Source: Minisyncoccota bacterium (GTDB lineage: Bacteria; Patescibacteria; Paceibacteria; UBA9973; UBA918). Taken from it: 16,040 nt of DNA. The notes below the pieces were generated by a model that saw only the letters and a list, made by a program, of their open reading frames with translations, had not been told where the DNA came from and did no database searches. The position numbers were made by a program, and so were the translations under genes. The stretch is taken from contig JAIPIB010000010.1 in the NCBI GenBank assembly GCA_021734905.1, positions 1 through 16,040 of the forward strand. Reading direction: 5' to 3'. Below are positions 1 to 6,853 of the stretch, one piece after another (the stretch's first letter is position 1; the number at the start of each line of letters is the position of its first letter).

Positions 1-18
1 TGCGGGCGGGAAATCAGC

Positions 19-68
19 CGAGGCAAGGCGAATCCATTCCCCCAGAAAAATTGTTTCGCCTTGCCTCG
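19..68. repeat. 14-bp perfect inverted repeat
   Basis: The arms CGAGGCAAGGCGAA (19-32) and TTCGCCTTGCCTCG (55-68) are exact reverse complements separated by 22 nt. A weakly T-rich stretch with a T5 run (75-79) follows on the plus strand. It could be the terminator of a gene lying left of the window or a dispersed palindrome. Nothing in the remaining 1-258 region looks like a convincing gene, and the short open frames there have no recognisable product. Confidence 0.6.
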
Positions 69-258
69 TCTACATTAGTATTTTTAATCATTTGGATTTT
101 GCTCGAAATAGTTTCGAACTTTGTCCAACAAACACCGCCGCGAAGCGGGAAATGAATGGAAAGGAAATTTTTGGTTTGCGTCGCCGAGGCCTCATTTAGT
201 CTATCACCGTATGCAGAGTTTAGGTATTGCAATACTGCATATAGGTTTGGTAGTATCT

Positions 259-483
259 ATGATAGACACAATACGGCGCAAAGAATATGCCGATTTTATC
301 GGCAAACTGCGAAAAGCCTGGCTTGATGCAGGTTTGCGTCAAATTGATGTCGCTAAGAAACTCAAGCGTACGCAATCGTATGTCTCCCGCGTTGAAGTGG
401 GCGAACAAAAGCTTGATATACTGGAATTGCAGAAGTTCGCCAAGCTTTATAACAAGCCACTCGATTATTTTATAAAAAACTAA
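259..483 (+). CDS. Xre-family helix-turn-helix transcriptional regulator (74 aa)
   Basis: This is a small DNA-binding protein made almost entirely of one Cro/C1-type helix-turn-helix domain. Residues about 9-70 follow the family pattern: a first helix with LRKAW, then AGLRQIDVAKKL (helix 2), TQSYVSRVEVGEQ (recognition helix and turn) and a closing LQKFAKLYNKPLDYF segment. The frame is open upstream to a TTG at 121 and an ATG at 211. I chose the ATG at 259 because the domain begins right after it and the upstream residues do not resemble the family. No clear Shine-Dalgarno precedes it. The stop lies 4 nt before the secreted-protein gene, so the two are almost certainly cotranscribed. It probably represses its own operon, which is an inference. 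No toxin gene lies next to it, so an antitoxin role is not supported. Confidence 0.85.
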   Translation: MIDTIRRKEYADFIGKLRKAWLDAGLRQIDVAKKLKRTQSYVSRVEVGEQKLDILELQKFAKLYNKPLDYFIKN

Positions 484-487
484 CGAC

Positions 488-1651
488 ATGAACACTCAAC
501 GAGGATTTATCGGGATCGGGATGCTTATTGCGATTTTGCTCGGACTCGCCGTCATTGGCGGCGGAGCGTATTACGTCACGCACCAGCAACCGGCACAGCA
601 AACGCCTACGGATAATTTTGACAATACGCAAACCTTACCGACGAATATCCAATCTCCACAGACACAAACGACAACGAATACACCAATTCAGACAACGCCC
701 GCACCAACGTCTAATTCGTCGCCTGCGACAACACAATCGACCACCCCCGTCGCATCTAAACCTTCGCTCTCCATTGTTTCTCATACGGGGTTATCTATCA
801 CGGTACGCTATGCGAGCTTCCCAAAAAATGCGGAGCTTAGGGCGTACTATCAACAAGCGGTTGGCGAACCCGCACTGAAGAAAACCCTTACTGACTCATC
901 CGCAACAATCACGCTTGAGCTGCCCAGCGGATCGCAAAGTGGTCAATACTACCTTGTTGCCGTTAACTCAAACGGGAGCGCTGTTGAAGCTACGGATGCA
1001 AGCGGGAATGTGTACCCCGTTTCGGCCTGGGTGACCATATCATCGACTAATCAAGTGGCAGGAGTAAAACCAACTTGCTCTGTTTCCGCAAATAAAACAC
1101 AAGCTCGCCCGGGAGAGCCGATTACATTTACTTGGACAAGTACGAACGCTGATTACGCGTCTACGTATAGTCCCGACTATAAACCGGTTAGCCAAAGTGA
1201 CCGACTCCCCGCAAACGGCTCATACACGTATGCGACTGTTGACCCGAACTACCTTGATTCGAATTTCGCCGGACCGTTCACATTCACGCGATTTGTCGTC
1301 GGATCAGGAGGTTCGGCATCGTGCAACCTAACAGTCCCTGTTGCGGGCTCAACGCAAAATATAGCCGCCTATCCTGACACTATTGCGCTCGCTGCCGGAG
1401 CAACTGCTGTAGGCAATGACCTGACTCTGACGGTCAATTCTCTCACGTCCGCGGCGGCACAAATTACCGCCATAGTTTCCGGGGTTGCGAAATCATCTTC
1501 CATAAATCTGCAACAAAATCCGTCCTCGTTTATGTTTGAGAACGCCGGTAATACGTTCTATGTCAACTACTGCGGTGTCATTAACAAACAGTATCTGCTA
1601 CTGACTGTTGGGAAGGATAAGCCGCTTGCATGTCCTAGCAACGTTGGCTAA
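488..1651 (+). CDS. secreted or membrane-anchored Ig-like protein with a pilin-like N-terminus
   Basis: This 387-residue surface protein has unknown function. The N-terminus MNTQRGFIGIG followed by a hydrophobic stretch (about residues 7-30) resembles a type IV prepilin or N-terminal anchor, but there is no Glu at the usual fifth position after the GF junction. A Thr/Pro/Gln/Ser-rich linker spans about 35-90. It is followed by a beta-rich domain (about 92-186), then an Ig-like domain (about 195-287) opening with PTCSVSANKTQARPGEPITF and closing with SCNLTV. Cys197 and Cys279 could form its disulfide. A third beta-rich part holds Cys362 and Cys382. The gene starts 4 nt after the Xre gene and ends before two hairpins. 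An adhesin or pilus-associated role is only a guess. The linker and Ig-like fold are typical of exported proteins of small-genome bacteria. Confidence 0.75.
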   Translation: MNTQRGFIGIGMLIAILLGLAVIGGGAYYVTHQQPAQQTPTDNFDNTQTLPTNIQSPQTQTTTNTPIQTTPAPTSNSSPATTQSTTPVASKPSLSIVSHTGLSITVRYASFPKNAELRAYYQQAVGEPALKKTLTDSSATITLELPSGSQSGQYYLVAVNSNGSAVEATDASGNVYPVSAWVTISSTNQVAGVKPTCSVSANKTQARPGEPITFTWTSTNADYASTYSPDYKPVSQSDRLPANGSYTYATVDPNYLDSNFAGPFTFTRFVVGSGGSASCNLTVPVAGSTQNIAAYPDTIALAAGATAVGNDLTLTVNSLTSAAAQITAIVSGVAKSSSINLQQNPSSFMFENAGNTFYVNYCGVINKQYLLLTVGKDKPLACPSNVG

Positions 1652-1663
1652 CTCGAAGGGAGC

Positions 1664-1704
1664 AGCCCCGTCGTTTTATAATTTCTCCTAAAAACGGCGG
1701 GGCT
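1664..1704 (+). terminator. hairpin after the secreted-protein gene
   Basis: The arm AGCCCCGTCGTTTT (1664-1677) pairs with AAAACGGCGGGGCT (1691-1704) over 14 bp with one G-T wobble and a 13-nt loop. It lies 12 nt after the stop codon. No T-run follows directly, so it may protect the 3' end or pause polymerase ahead of the next hairpin. Confidence 0.6.
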
Positions 1705-1754
1705 GATTGTGCGCGATACCAAAATGGTCCTGCCCCAAGAAGACTGAAGTGAGT

Positions 1755-1787
1755 GCCGAACGAGTAATATCGTCCGGCCTCTTTTTT
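1755..1787 (+). terminator. rho-independent terminator between convergent genes
   Basis: GCCGAACGA (1755-1763) pairs with TCGTCCGGC (1770-1778) with one mismatch and a 6-nt loop, followed by CTCTTTTTT. The T-run is on the plus strand, so it terminates the Xre/secreted-protein unit just before the 3' end of the convergent ATP-grasp gene. Confidence 0.75.
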
Positions 1788-1795
1788 AACTCTTT

Positions 1796-3058
1796 TTACA
1801 TTCTCCCAAGTAAATGCCTGTTTCTCTCTACATAATCAAGGACTTTTGCGGCAACATTTACTGGAAGTCCCTCATGCGGGTCATGATGGAGATTTATAAA
1901 CGGTGATGCATTACATTCAATTATCCCCCACCGCATCGTATCTGGATCAGAAGAGACATCCTGCGTAATAAAATCAAATCCAAGAAGGGGGTCATCCACT
2001 GCCTTGGCGGCTCTTTCAAGCTCATTGCGAAGTTTCGGGTGCACATCAGGTGTTACTTCCCTACTATTTCCTCCATACGAGAGGCCAATCTTTTCAGACA
2101 GGTCTATAATTACTTTATTATCCAGAACATCGTCAAGTGCGTATCCGAGTCTCTCAAGAAAAGTAATAAGTGTGTCAGTAAATACAACAAGACCAACAGT
2201 GCTGGGTCTTTGTCTATTTTTTAATTCTATTAACTCTGCAATTGTCTTAGAACCATCTCCTGTGATTCGAGGAGGATCACCTGCAAGAACACCTGCAAGC
2301 TCTCCGTCGATAACGGTCGCACGATAAACACTCCCCTCAAGATGCTCTTCAACAACAACCTCCTTACATAATTTTTTTGCAGAATTAAACGCAGTCTTAA
2401 AATCATCAATACTAGAAATATGCGTTGTGGTATGTCTACCTCGTGATCCAAGTCGTGGCTTAACAATAACTGGTTTTTGTAACTCGTTAAAAACTCGTTC
2501 GGCACTCTTCCAGTCACCCACATTCTTCCCTTGTGGGACCGGGACATCTCCGCCCATGAGACATTGTTTGAGGAGTGCCTTGTCATCAATCCATCCAGCA
2601 GTTGCGTCATCTCTACTATGTGGTCGTGGAAGACCTGAAAAAATAAATTGCTGTCCATCAGAAAAAGTAATCCTATACATGTCGATTGCTCTTCCTAAGA
2701 ACAGTACAGTCTCCATGTTCCATCGTCGTGCAACAGCTTCTTCACAAAGTACCCTTCCACGATCTGACGGCGCATCTTGATGCTGACCACTGAAGCGAAT
2801 AACGCCAACATAGGCAAGCACCTTAATGACATATTCAATAATGTTATCTGTAAACCAATACAAATAGTGTCCAATTCGAGTTCGAAAGATTTTTTGTGAG
2901 ACAGGATTTATACTCAAAAAAATAAACGAATCAACCCATGCACCAACATGTGAGGTTTGGTTGTTTCCACAGTGCAGACATTTTTTCTTCTTGGAAGTAA
3001 CTACATCAAAAGATTTTTCATTAGTAGGGTTCTCGTCCAGAGTATCTGCGTATGACAT
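1796..3058 (-). CDS. standalone ATP-grasp ligase of the cyanophycin-synthetase type
   Basis: This 420-residue protein is predicted to join a carboxylate to an amine through an acyl-phosphate. The ATP-grasp fold spans about 160-415. It shows IVKPRLGSRGRHT (196-209; Lys200 and glycine-rich loop), VVVEEHLEG (234-242), a YRATVIDGELAG strand and ITGDGSKTIAELI (265-277). The metal-binding end is GIIECNASPFINLHHDP (378-394, with Glu381 and Asn383). These match the ATP-grasp part of cyanophycin synthetase, including the DPHEGLPVNV ending. The Mur-ligase half of that enzyme is absent, so cyanophycin synthesis is unlikely and the substrate is unknown. The N-terminus carries CLHC (27-30) that could belong to a zinc site. 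It starts 3 nt after the htpX stop, so it is translated from the htpX message. A peptide-tailing or peptide-ligase role is an inference. Confidence 0.8.
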   Translation of the reverse strand: MSYADTLDENPTNEKSFDVVTSKKKKCLHCGNNQTSHVGAWVDSFIFLSINPVSQKIFRTRIGHYLYWFTDNIIEYVIKVLAYVGVIRFSGQHQDAPSDRGRVLCEEAVARRWNMETVLFLGRAIDMYRITFSDGQQFIFSGLPRPHSRDDATAGWIDDKALLKQCLMGGDVPVPQGKNVGDWKSAERVFNELQKPVIVKPRLGSRGRHTTTHISSIDDFKTAFNSAKKLCKEVVVEEHLEGSVYRATVIDGELAGVLAGDPPRITGDGSKTIAELIELKNRQRPSTVGLVVFTDTLITFLERLGYALDDVLDNKVIIDLSEKIGLSYGGNSREVTPDVHPKLRNELERAAKAVDDPLLGFDFITQDVSSDPDTMRWGIIECNASPFINLHHDPHEGLPVNVAAKVLDYVERNRHLLGRM

Positions 3059-3061
3059 ATA

Positions 3062-3958
3062 TTAGACATCCATTCCTCGAAGAATTTTGATTCGTTCGTT
3101 TGCAGGAGGATGAGTTTGAAAGAGTCCGCCAATTTTTTGACCAACAGATTTTTTCCCCCCTCCGTATGGGTCTGAAATAAAAAGGTGTGCAGTTGCGTGA
3201 CTAGTGTGTCGCATTGGTTGACTGTAACTTGAAATTTTCTCAAGTGCAGAAGCGAGGCCTTCTGGATATCGCGTGAGGAGTGCTGCGGATGCATCTGCAA
3301 GATATTCTCGTTTTCGAGAAATTGCTAATTGGATGAGTTGTGCTGCGATCGGAGCGAGAATAATACCGGCAATTCCTACAACAAGAAATATTGGACTTCG
3401 ATCACGATTACCTCCACCTCCCCACATAAGAGTACGCATAAGAAAATCTGAAAGCATCGCAATAAAGCCAGCAAGAACAACGGCGACGGTCATAACCAGC
3501 ATGTCTCTGTTTCCAACATGTGAAAGTTCATGTGCCATGACTCCTTCAAGTTCACTTCGATCAAGAATAGAAAGTAGTCCTGTAGTTGCTGCGACAACCG
3601 CATGTTCTGGATCACGCCCTGTTGCAAAGGCATTAGGAGCAGGATCGTTCACTACAAAAACTTTTGGCATAGGGAGACCTGCAGTAATGGAAAGGTTCTC
3701 GACAACATTCCAGAGGTCTGGAAATTCTGTTCGGGTTGCTTCACGAGCTCCGGTCATACGAAGAACAATCTTGTCTGAAAACCAATAGCTTCCAACATTC
3801 ATCAAAAGTGCAAACGTTATTGCTACATATAGAAACATTGGTGTCTGCATATACCAACTAATTCCATACCCAACCGCCACAACAAGCACAAGAAAAGTTC
3901 CCATAAGAAGCCACGTCTTTCTAATATTTTCACCTTGATGTGTGTATAGTGTTGCCAT
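3062..3958 (-). CDS. htpX: HtpX, membrane zinc metalloprotease (M48)
   Basis: HtpX is an integral-membrane endopeptidase that degrades misfolded membrane proteins. The 298-residue length is normal. Two membrane segments lie at about 14-34 and 40-58, and two more at about 152-175 and 188-212. The zinc site is HELSH (143-147), with the third ligand Glu218 in REYLADASA. The PNAFATGRDPEHAVV segment (108-122) is also characteristic of the family. The start MATLYTHQGENIRK is the usual one. The ATP-grasp gene follows after 3 nt. The leader is unusually long and structured: it has an extended -10 promoter near 4084 and three hairpins, the last ending right at the ATG. The sequence touching the start codon is nearly identical to that before groEL, which hints at common stress control. 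Confidence 0.95.
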   Translation of the reverse strand: MATLYTHQGENIRKTWLLMGTFLVLVVAVGYGISWYMQTPMFLYVAITFALLMNVGSYWFSDKIVLRMTGAREATRTEFPDLWNVVENLSITAGLPMPKVFVVNDPAPNAFATGRDPEHAVVAATTGLLSILDRSELEGVMAHELSHVGNRDMLVMTVAVVLAGFIAMLSDFLMRTLMWGGGGNRDRSPIFLVVGIAGIILAPIAAQLIQLAISRKREYLADASAALLTRYPEGLASALEKISSYSQPMRHTSHATAHLFISDPYGGGKKSVGQKIGGLFQTHPPANERIKILRGMDV

Positions 3959-4038
3959 GCCTAGATTTTGTTATAAACGTGAGCGAATTAGAAAATCTTA
4001 GCCGTCTGAAAATCCTATTCAAAATGGATTTTCAGACG
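3959..4038 (-). promoter_or_regulatory. structured htpX leader, candidate RNA thermometer
   Basis: Read on the minus strand, GCTAAGATTTT (plus 3992-4002) can pair with AAAATCTAGGC (plus 3959-3969). This gives 7 perfect A/U-rich pairs, an A-A mismatch, then 3 more pairs that end at the base before ATG. The loop is 22 nt. A 13-bp perfect hairpin (4003-4015 with 4026-4038) abuts it with no gap, so the two could stack coaxially. No Shine-Dalgarno is visible. The right arm is shared with the groEL leader. Pairing is seen in the sequence; temperature control is inferred. Confidence 0.5.
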
Positions 4039-4059
4039 CACCGACTCCAATGCTTAGCT

Positions 4060-4079
4060 GAGTTAATATTTCTTAACTC
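4060..4079. promoter_or_regulatory. 7-bp palindrome at the htpX transcription start region
   Basis: GAGTTAA (4060-4066) and TTAACTC (4073-4079) are perfect inverted repeats with a 6-nt spacer. The site sits directly downstream of the extended -10 element. It could be a repressor operator or a 5'-end hairpin. It is not CIRCE, whose half-sites are longer and in the opposite order. Confidence 0.4.
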
Positions 4080-4083
4080 TTCA

Positions 4084-4092
4084 ATTATATCA
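4084..4092 (-). promoter_or_regulatory. extended -10 promoter for htpX
   Basis: On the minus strand the sequence is TGATATAAT, a consensus TATAAT with the extended TGn. No good -35 hexamer lies 16-18 nt upstream, as is usual for extended -10 promoters. A start near 4077 would give a leader of about 118 nt. Confidence 0.5.
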
Positions 4093-4151
4093 AATTTTGA
4101 CTCTTCTGAAAAATATTTAAGATACAAATTTTCAGCAAGTTCTTGGTAGCC

Positions 4152-4318
4152 TGTTCGTCACTTTTTCTCCCTTGAAGTCGAAAAAGAGACAGACTCAGAA
4201 AATATAGTCCCTGACGGAGCGTGTTTCCGCACTGCGCAAGAACATTAACGAAAGTTGGAGTTTGTTCGTCACTTTTTCTCCCTTGAAGTTGAAAAAGAGA
4301 CAGACTCAGAAAATATAG
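4152..4318. repeat. two-copy 56-bp direct repeat
   Basis: Positions 4152-4207 and 4263-4318 are identical except for one base (C at 4179, T at 4290). They are separated by 55 bp of unrelated sequence. Each copy holds a CTTTTTC/GAAAAAG inverted repeat. They fill most of the 455-bp gap between the DUF2207 and htpX genes. An open minus-strand frame runs across both copies but has no plausible product and is not called as a gene. I recognise no known element. Confidence 0.85.
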
Positions 4319-4331
4319 GGGGCTTTGCCCC
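4319..4331 (-). terminator. probable terminator of the lemA-DUF2207 unit
   Basis: GGGGC-TTT-GCCCC is a 5-bp GC stem with a 3-nt loop. On the minus strand it is followed by CTATATTTTCT, and on the plus strand by TTATTTT, so it could work both ways. It lies about 80 nt after the DUF2207 stop. Confidence 0.5.
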
Positions 4332-4370
4332 TTATTTTCTGGTCTTCTTATAGAAGCAGTACACCTTTCG

Positions 4371-4417
4371 CAGAAACTGCTTAAGGTCTTGCGAAGCGAT
4401 TTTGTATCGCTTCTCAC
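4371..4417. repeat. short dispersed hairpin element, copy A
   Basis: The blocks are CAGAAACTG (4371-4379), GTCTTGCGAAGC (4386-4397) and CGCTTCTCAC (4408-4417). The last two frame a perfect 8-bp hairpin, GAAGCGAT-TTTGT-ATCGCTTC (4393-4413), which directly follows the DUF2207 stop. The same three blocks recur in the same order on the opposite strand in the groES-groEL gap (9248-9338). The two terminal blocks enclose exactly 32 bp in both places. Confidence 0.55.
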
Positions 4418-6030
4418 CAGCTACCTCCGCCACCTCCACCACTTCCTCCTCCTGAGGACCCGCCTCCTCCCGAAGCGCTGGCGCCGGAAGAACTTGCGAA
4501 AGCAGTTGAAAACCCTCCAAGACTTTGCGAGAGTGAAACAGCACTAAATGTATTCACGCTCCCACCATCGTACCAATCAGGATTTGGAATTGTAATTCCT
4601 TCAAAGGTCTTAGCCCATTGTTTTTCTACACCAAACGCAATTGCATACGGTAAATATTCCATAAAGTGTTCAGCGTTTCGCTCTGGAGCATTGTGAAAGA
4701 TATATCGCTGTGATTCTGTGACACTAAGAAATTCTTTAAATCCCTTAAGGTGATCAAGTGCCTCGAACCCTTTTCGAGTTCTTCGTGTAAAAAAGAAATT
4801 TGTAAAAAAACCATTATTTTTAAGATCTTTCTCCAAATCCTGTTTTAATGAACGAAGCAAAGCATAGTTTGCCTCCTGTCTCTGATGATCATTCTTAAGT
4901 TCTCCGAGTGTAACCGTCACTTTTGACATTGTGTAACCACCAAACAGCAACGCTAGTATTCTTTTATCAAATTCACCAATAAAATCACCAAATGGTTTTG
5001 ATGTAAGGTTGATTTCATAATCATCAACCTCAAAAAAGAAGAGAACTTTTCGATCAATCTTTTTTATCTTTATGAATCCCTGTTCAGCGAGATACACAAT
5101 TCCTGCAGTGATGTCACGTGGATCGAGGCGTTTATCGAAAAGGTATCCTGCATACATTGGCTTCACTCCTGGATATGGTTCATATTGTGGAATGATAGTT
5201 CTTCCTGTTTTAAATTTTGTTTTGTATCGATAAATACTGTAACCAAAAAGTCCCAACATGAGAGGAGTCACTAAAAACAAAATCACTCCGAGCTTATATC
5301 GCTCTCGTACGTCATGCTGTATTTTTGTGCGATCTAATCCTTGCGCCACTGTCATTCCTTCTCCAGGATTAAATACTCTGCCACTAAAATACACATCTCC
5401 GTCGCCACCAACAGTTATATTGCAAGAACCAGAATCACCCTTACTCCCCCGATAACACGCACGTTCTCGGACCATGACAGCATCTTCTGATACTACATGC
5501 GCATTAATTTCCTGTATCGGGACCTTCCACTCATTTCCGGTCACGTTCCAATACAAATCAGCGCCCCCATAAGTTTGGTATGTAATCGCACCACCAACAT
5601 GGTAAGAAATTTCATATTCGTGTATCCCGACAATGGTAACTTCTGGATCACCGATTTTTATACACACTTCGCTTTTCCCATCACTAATTACATGCTCAAT
5701 ATTTTGAGAATCCATTAGGACTGAGCTGACATCAACATCAATATATCGCTCCTTGAAAATCGATGACGCTTTATCTTGGTGAATTTTTGGGATACATCGA
5801 TATATTCCATGACGCGCGTCAGAGAATTCATATGAAATTTTTTCAAAGACATCAAAACTGCCATCACTTTTGATGCTGATCTCCGTAGCAAATGAATTAA
5901 TACGTTCGTATCCAGCGGCGTGTGTTGTTTCACTAATTATCACAATCAGAAAAAGCAAGCAAAAAACAGATATACTACTGATTGAAAAAAAATACTTTTT
6001 CTTTGTAAGATTTAGTACTCTTTGAAACAT
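4414..6030 (-). CDS. DUF2207-family membrane protein
   Basis: This 538-residue protein has the standard DUF2207 layout. There is a signal or anchor segment (about 13-35, ending in THAAG), an extracytoplasmic beta-rich domain (about 40-245) with ISIKSDGSFDVFEKISYEF and RHGIYRCIP, a membrane segment (about 247-267), and a cytoplasmic domain with RDITAGIVYLAEQGFIKI. The C-terminus is a Ser/Gly-rich tail ending in GGGGGGSW, which often closes proteins of this family. The molecular function is unknown. It is the last gene of the lemA unit, 42 nt after a MazG-like gene. LemA and DUF2207 proteins often co-occur and are both envelope proteins, so a joint envelope role is plausible. No Shine-Dalgarno is visible at the start. 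Confidence 0.88.
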   Translation of the reverse strand: MFQRVLNLTKKKYFFSISSISVFCLLFLIVIISETTHAAGYERINSFATEISIKSDGSFDVFEKISYEFSDARHGIYRCIPKIHQDKASSIFKERYIDVDVSSVLMDSQNIEHVISDGKSEVCIKIGDPEVTIVGIHEYEISYHVGGAITYQTYGGADLYWNVTGNEWKVPIQEINAHVVSEDAVMVRERACYRGSKGDSGSCNITVGGDGDVYFSGRVFNPGEGMTVAQGLDRTKIQHDVRERYKLGVILFLVTPLMLGLFGYSIYRYKTKFKTGRTIIPQYEPYPGVKPMYAGYLFDKRLDPRDITAGIVYLAEQGFIKIKKIDRKVLFFFEVDDYEINLTSKPFGDFIGEFDKRILALLFGGYTMSKVTVTLGELKNDHQRQEANYALLRSLKQDLEKDLKNNGFFTNFFFTRRTRKGFEALDHLKGFKEFLSVTESQRYIFHNAPERNAEHFMEYLPYAIAFGVEKQWAKTFEGITIPNPDWYDGGSVNTFSAVSLSQSLGGFSTAFASSSGASASGGGGSSGGGSGGGGGGSW

Positions 6031-6072
6031 ATAAATGTATTAGCTTGAACTCTGTAGAAAAAATGGGCTACA

Positions 6073-6444
6073 TCAATCATCCAATCCCCTTCCATGGTCA
6101 TGCGAGGTGTACTCTGTGTCCGCTGACCAAGTAAGGTATAACATATCCTCATAACCACCCTTTTCTTCAATACTTTTCTCAACAGCCTGATCAATTTCTT
6201 CATCAGTGATGCCGAATTCTTTTGTTACTGCGTCAAGTGTAATCACTAAGTCGGCAATTTCTTTGAGGAGACTTTCTTTACCCAAATGATTTGAAACGCC
6301 ACTGGCTTCCTCAAGAACTTTTCGAACAATCTCTCGTTTGTATTCATCATGATCAACTTCCCTCACCTCACACTCAAATCCTTTTGCAGCAATGATGTCT
6401 GGAACATTATCACGGCAAAGTTTATTGTAGTAAATTTTTTCCAT
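6073..6444 (-). CDS. MazG-like NTP pyrophosphohydrolase family protein, paralog 1
   Basis: This 123-residue all-alpha protein belongs to the phosphoribosyl-ATP pyrophosphohydrolase-like/MazG superfamily. The opening YYNKLCRDNVPDII (5-18) matches the family signature YNKLVRDKIPEII. The core is VLEEASGV (43-50), then EIADLVITLDAV (62-73), and a closing EEKGGYEDMLYL segment. Members hydrolyse NTPs or related nucleotides to the monophosphate and pyrophosphate using Mg2+ held by an EExxE...ExxD set. Here E45, E46, E62 and D65 are present, but the third Glu is Gly49, so activity is uncertain. It is a tandem duplicate of the preceding gene, 31 nt away, within the lemA unit. Confidence 0.8.
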   Translation of the reverse strand: MEKIYYNKLCRDNVPDIIAAKGFECEVREVDHDEYKREIVRKVLEEASGVSNHLGKESLLKEIADLVITLDAVTKEFGITDEEIDQAVEKSIEEKGGYEDMLYLTWSADTEYTSHDHGRGLDD

Positions 6445-6475
6445 AATTATTATGAATCACTATTATTAATTTTTC

Positions 6476-6847
6476 CTACTGTTCTCCTCTAACGGTTTCG
6501 TTACTTTGATATTGTCCACCACTTGACCAATGAAGGAAATTGCGTTTTTTGAATAGGCCTTTTTTCTCAACATTTTGCTTAATTGCCAACGAGATATCGG
6601 CCTCTGAGAACTCGTATTTCTCCATGAGTGCGTCAAGTACGGTCATGAGGTCTGCATACTCATCGAGAAATTCCTCGCGTGATGTTGTGTGAGCAAGACC
6701 ATATGCTTCTTCTGTGATCTTCTTTAACAATTCTTGTTCAAACTCTTGAGAGTCTTCAATAACTCGAACTTCACATTCCTCTCCATTAGCAAGAATTTTA
6801 TCTGGAATATGGTCTCGTATCAGTTTATTGTAATAAACTCTCGACAT
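6476..6847 (-). CDS. MazG-like NTP pyrophosphohydrolase family protein, paralog 2
   Basis: This protein also has 123 residues, like its downstream neighbour. It shows YYNKLIRDHIPDKI (5-18), GEECEVRVI, then ITEEAYGL (44-51), EYADLMTVLDAL (63-74) and KKGLFKKRNFL near the end. The fold is the all-alpha NTP-pyrophosphohydrolase type, so a house-cleaning role on non-canonical nucleotides is the default guess. The metal set is incomplete: E46, E47, E63 and D66 are there, but Gly50 stands where the third Glu is expected, the same change as in paralog 1. It begins 6 nt after lemA, so translation is probably coupled. Confidence 0.8.
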   Translation of the reverse strand: MSRVYYNKLIRDHIPDKILANGEECEVRVIEDSQEFEQELLKKITEEAYGLAHTTSREEFLDEYADLMTVLDALMEKYEFSEADISLAIKQNVEKKGLFKKRNFLHWSSGGQYQSNETVRGEQ

Positions 6848-6853
6848 TGCTTT

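Noticed and set aside
14..232. Minus-strand frame of 72 codons at the left end
   Set aside because: It has no recognisable domain, spans the inverted repeat, and looks like a chance frame.
121..258. Upstream extension of the Xre gene from TTG 121 or ATG 211
   Set aside because: The extra residues do not resemble the family, the TTG lacks a ribosome site, and the ATG at 259 gives a complete domain.
4152..4318. CRISPR-like array
   Set aside because: There are only two copies, the repeats are 56 bp, and there are no cas genes or further spacers.
4085..4417. Minus-strand frame of 110 codons across the 56-bp repeats
   Set aside because: The repeated peptide only mirrors the DNA repeat. The frame overlaps the hairpin and terminator after DUF2207 and has no ribosome site.
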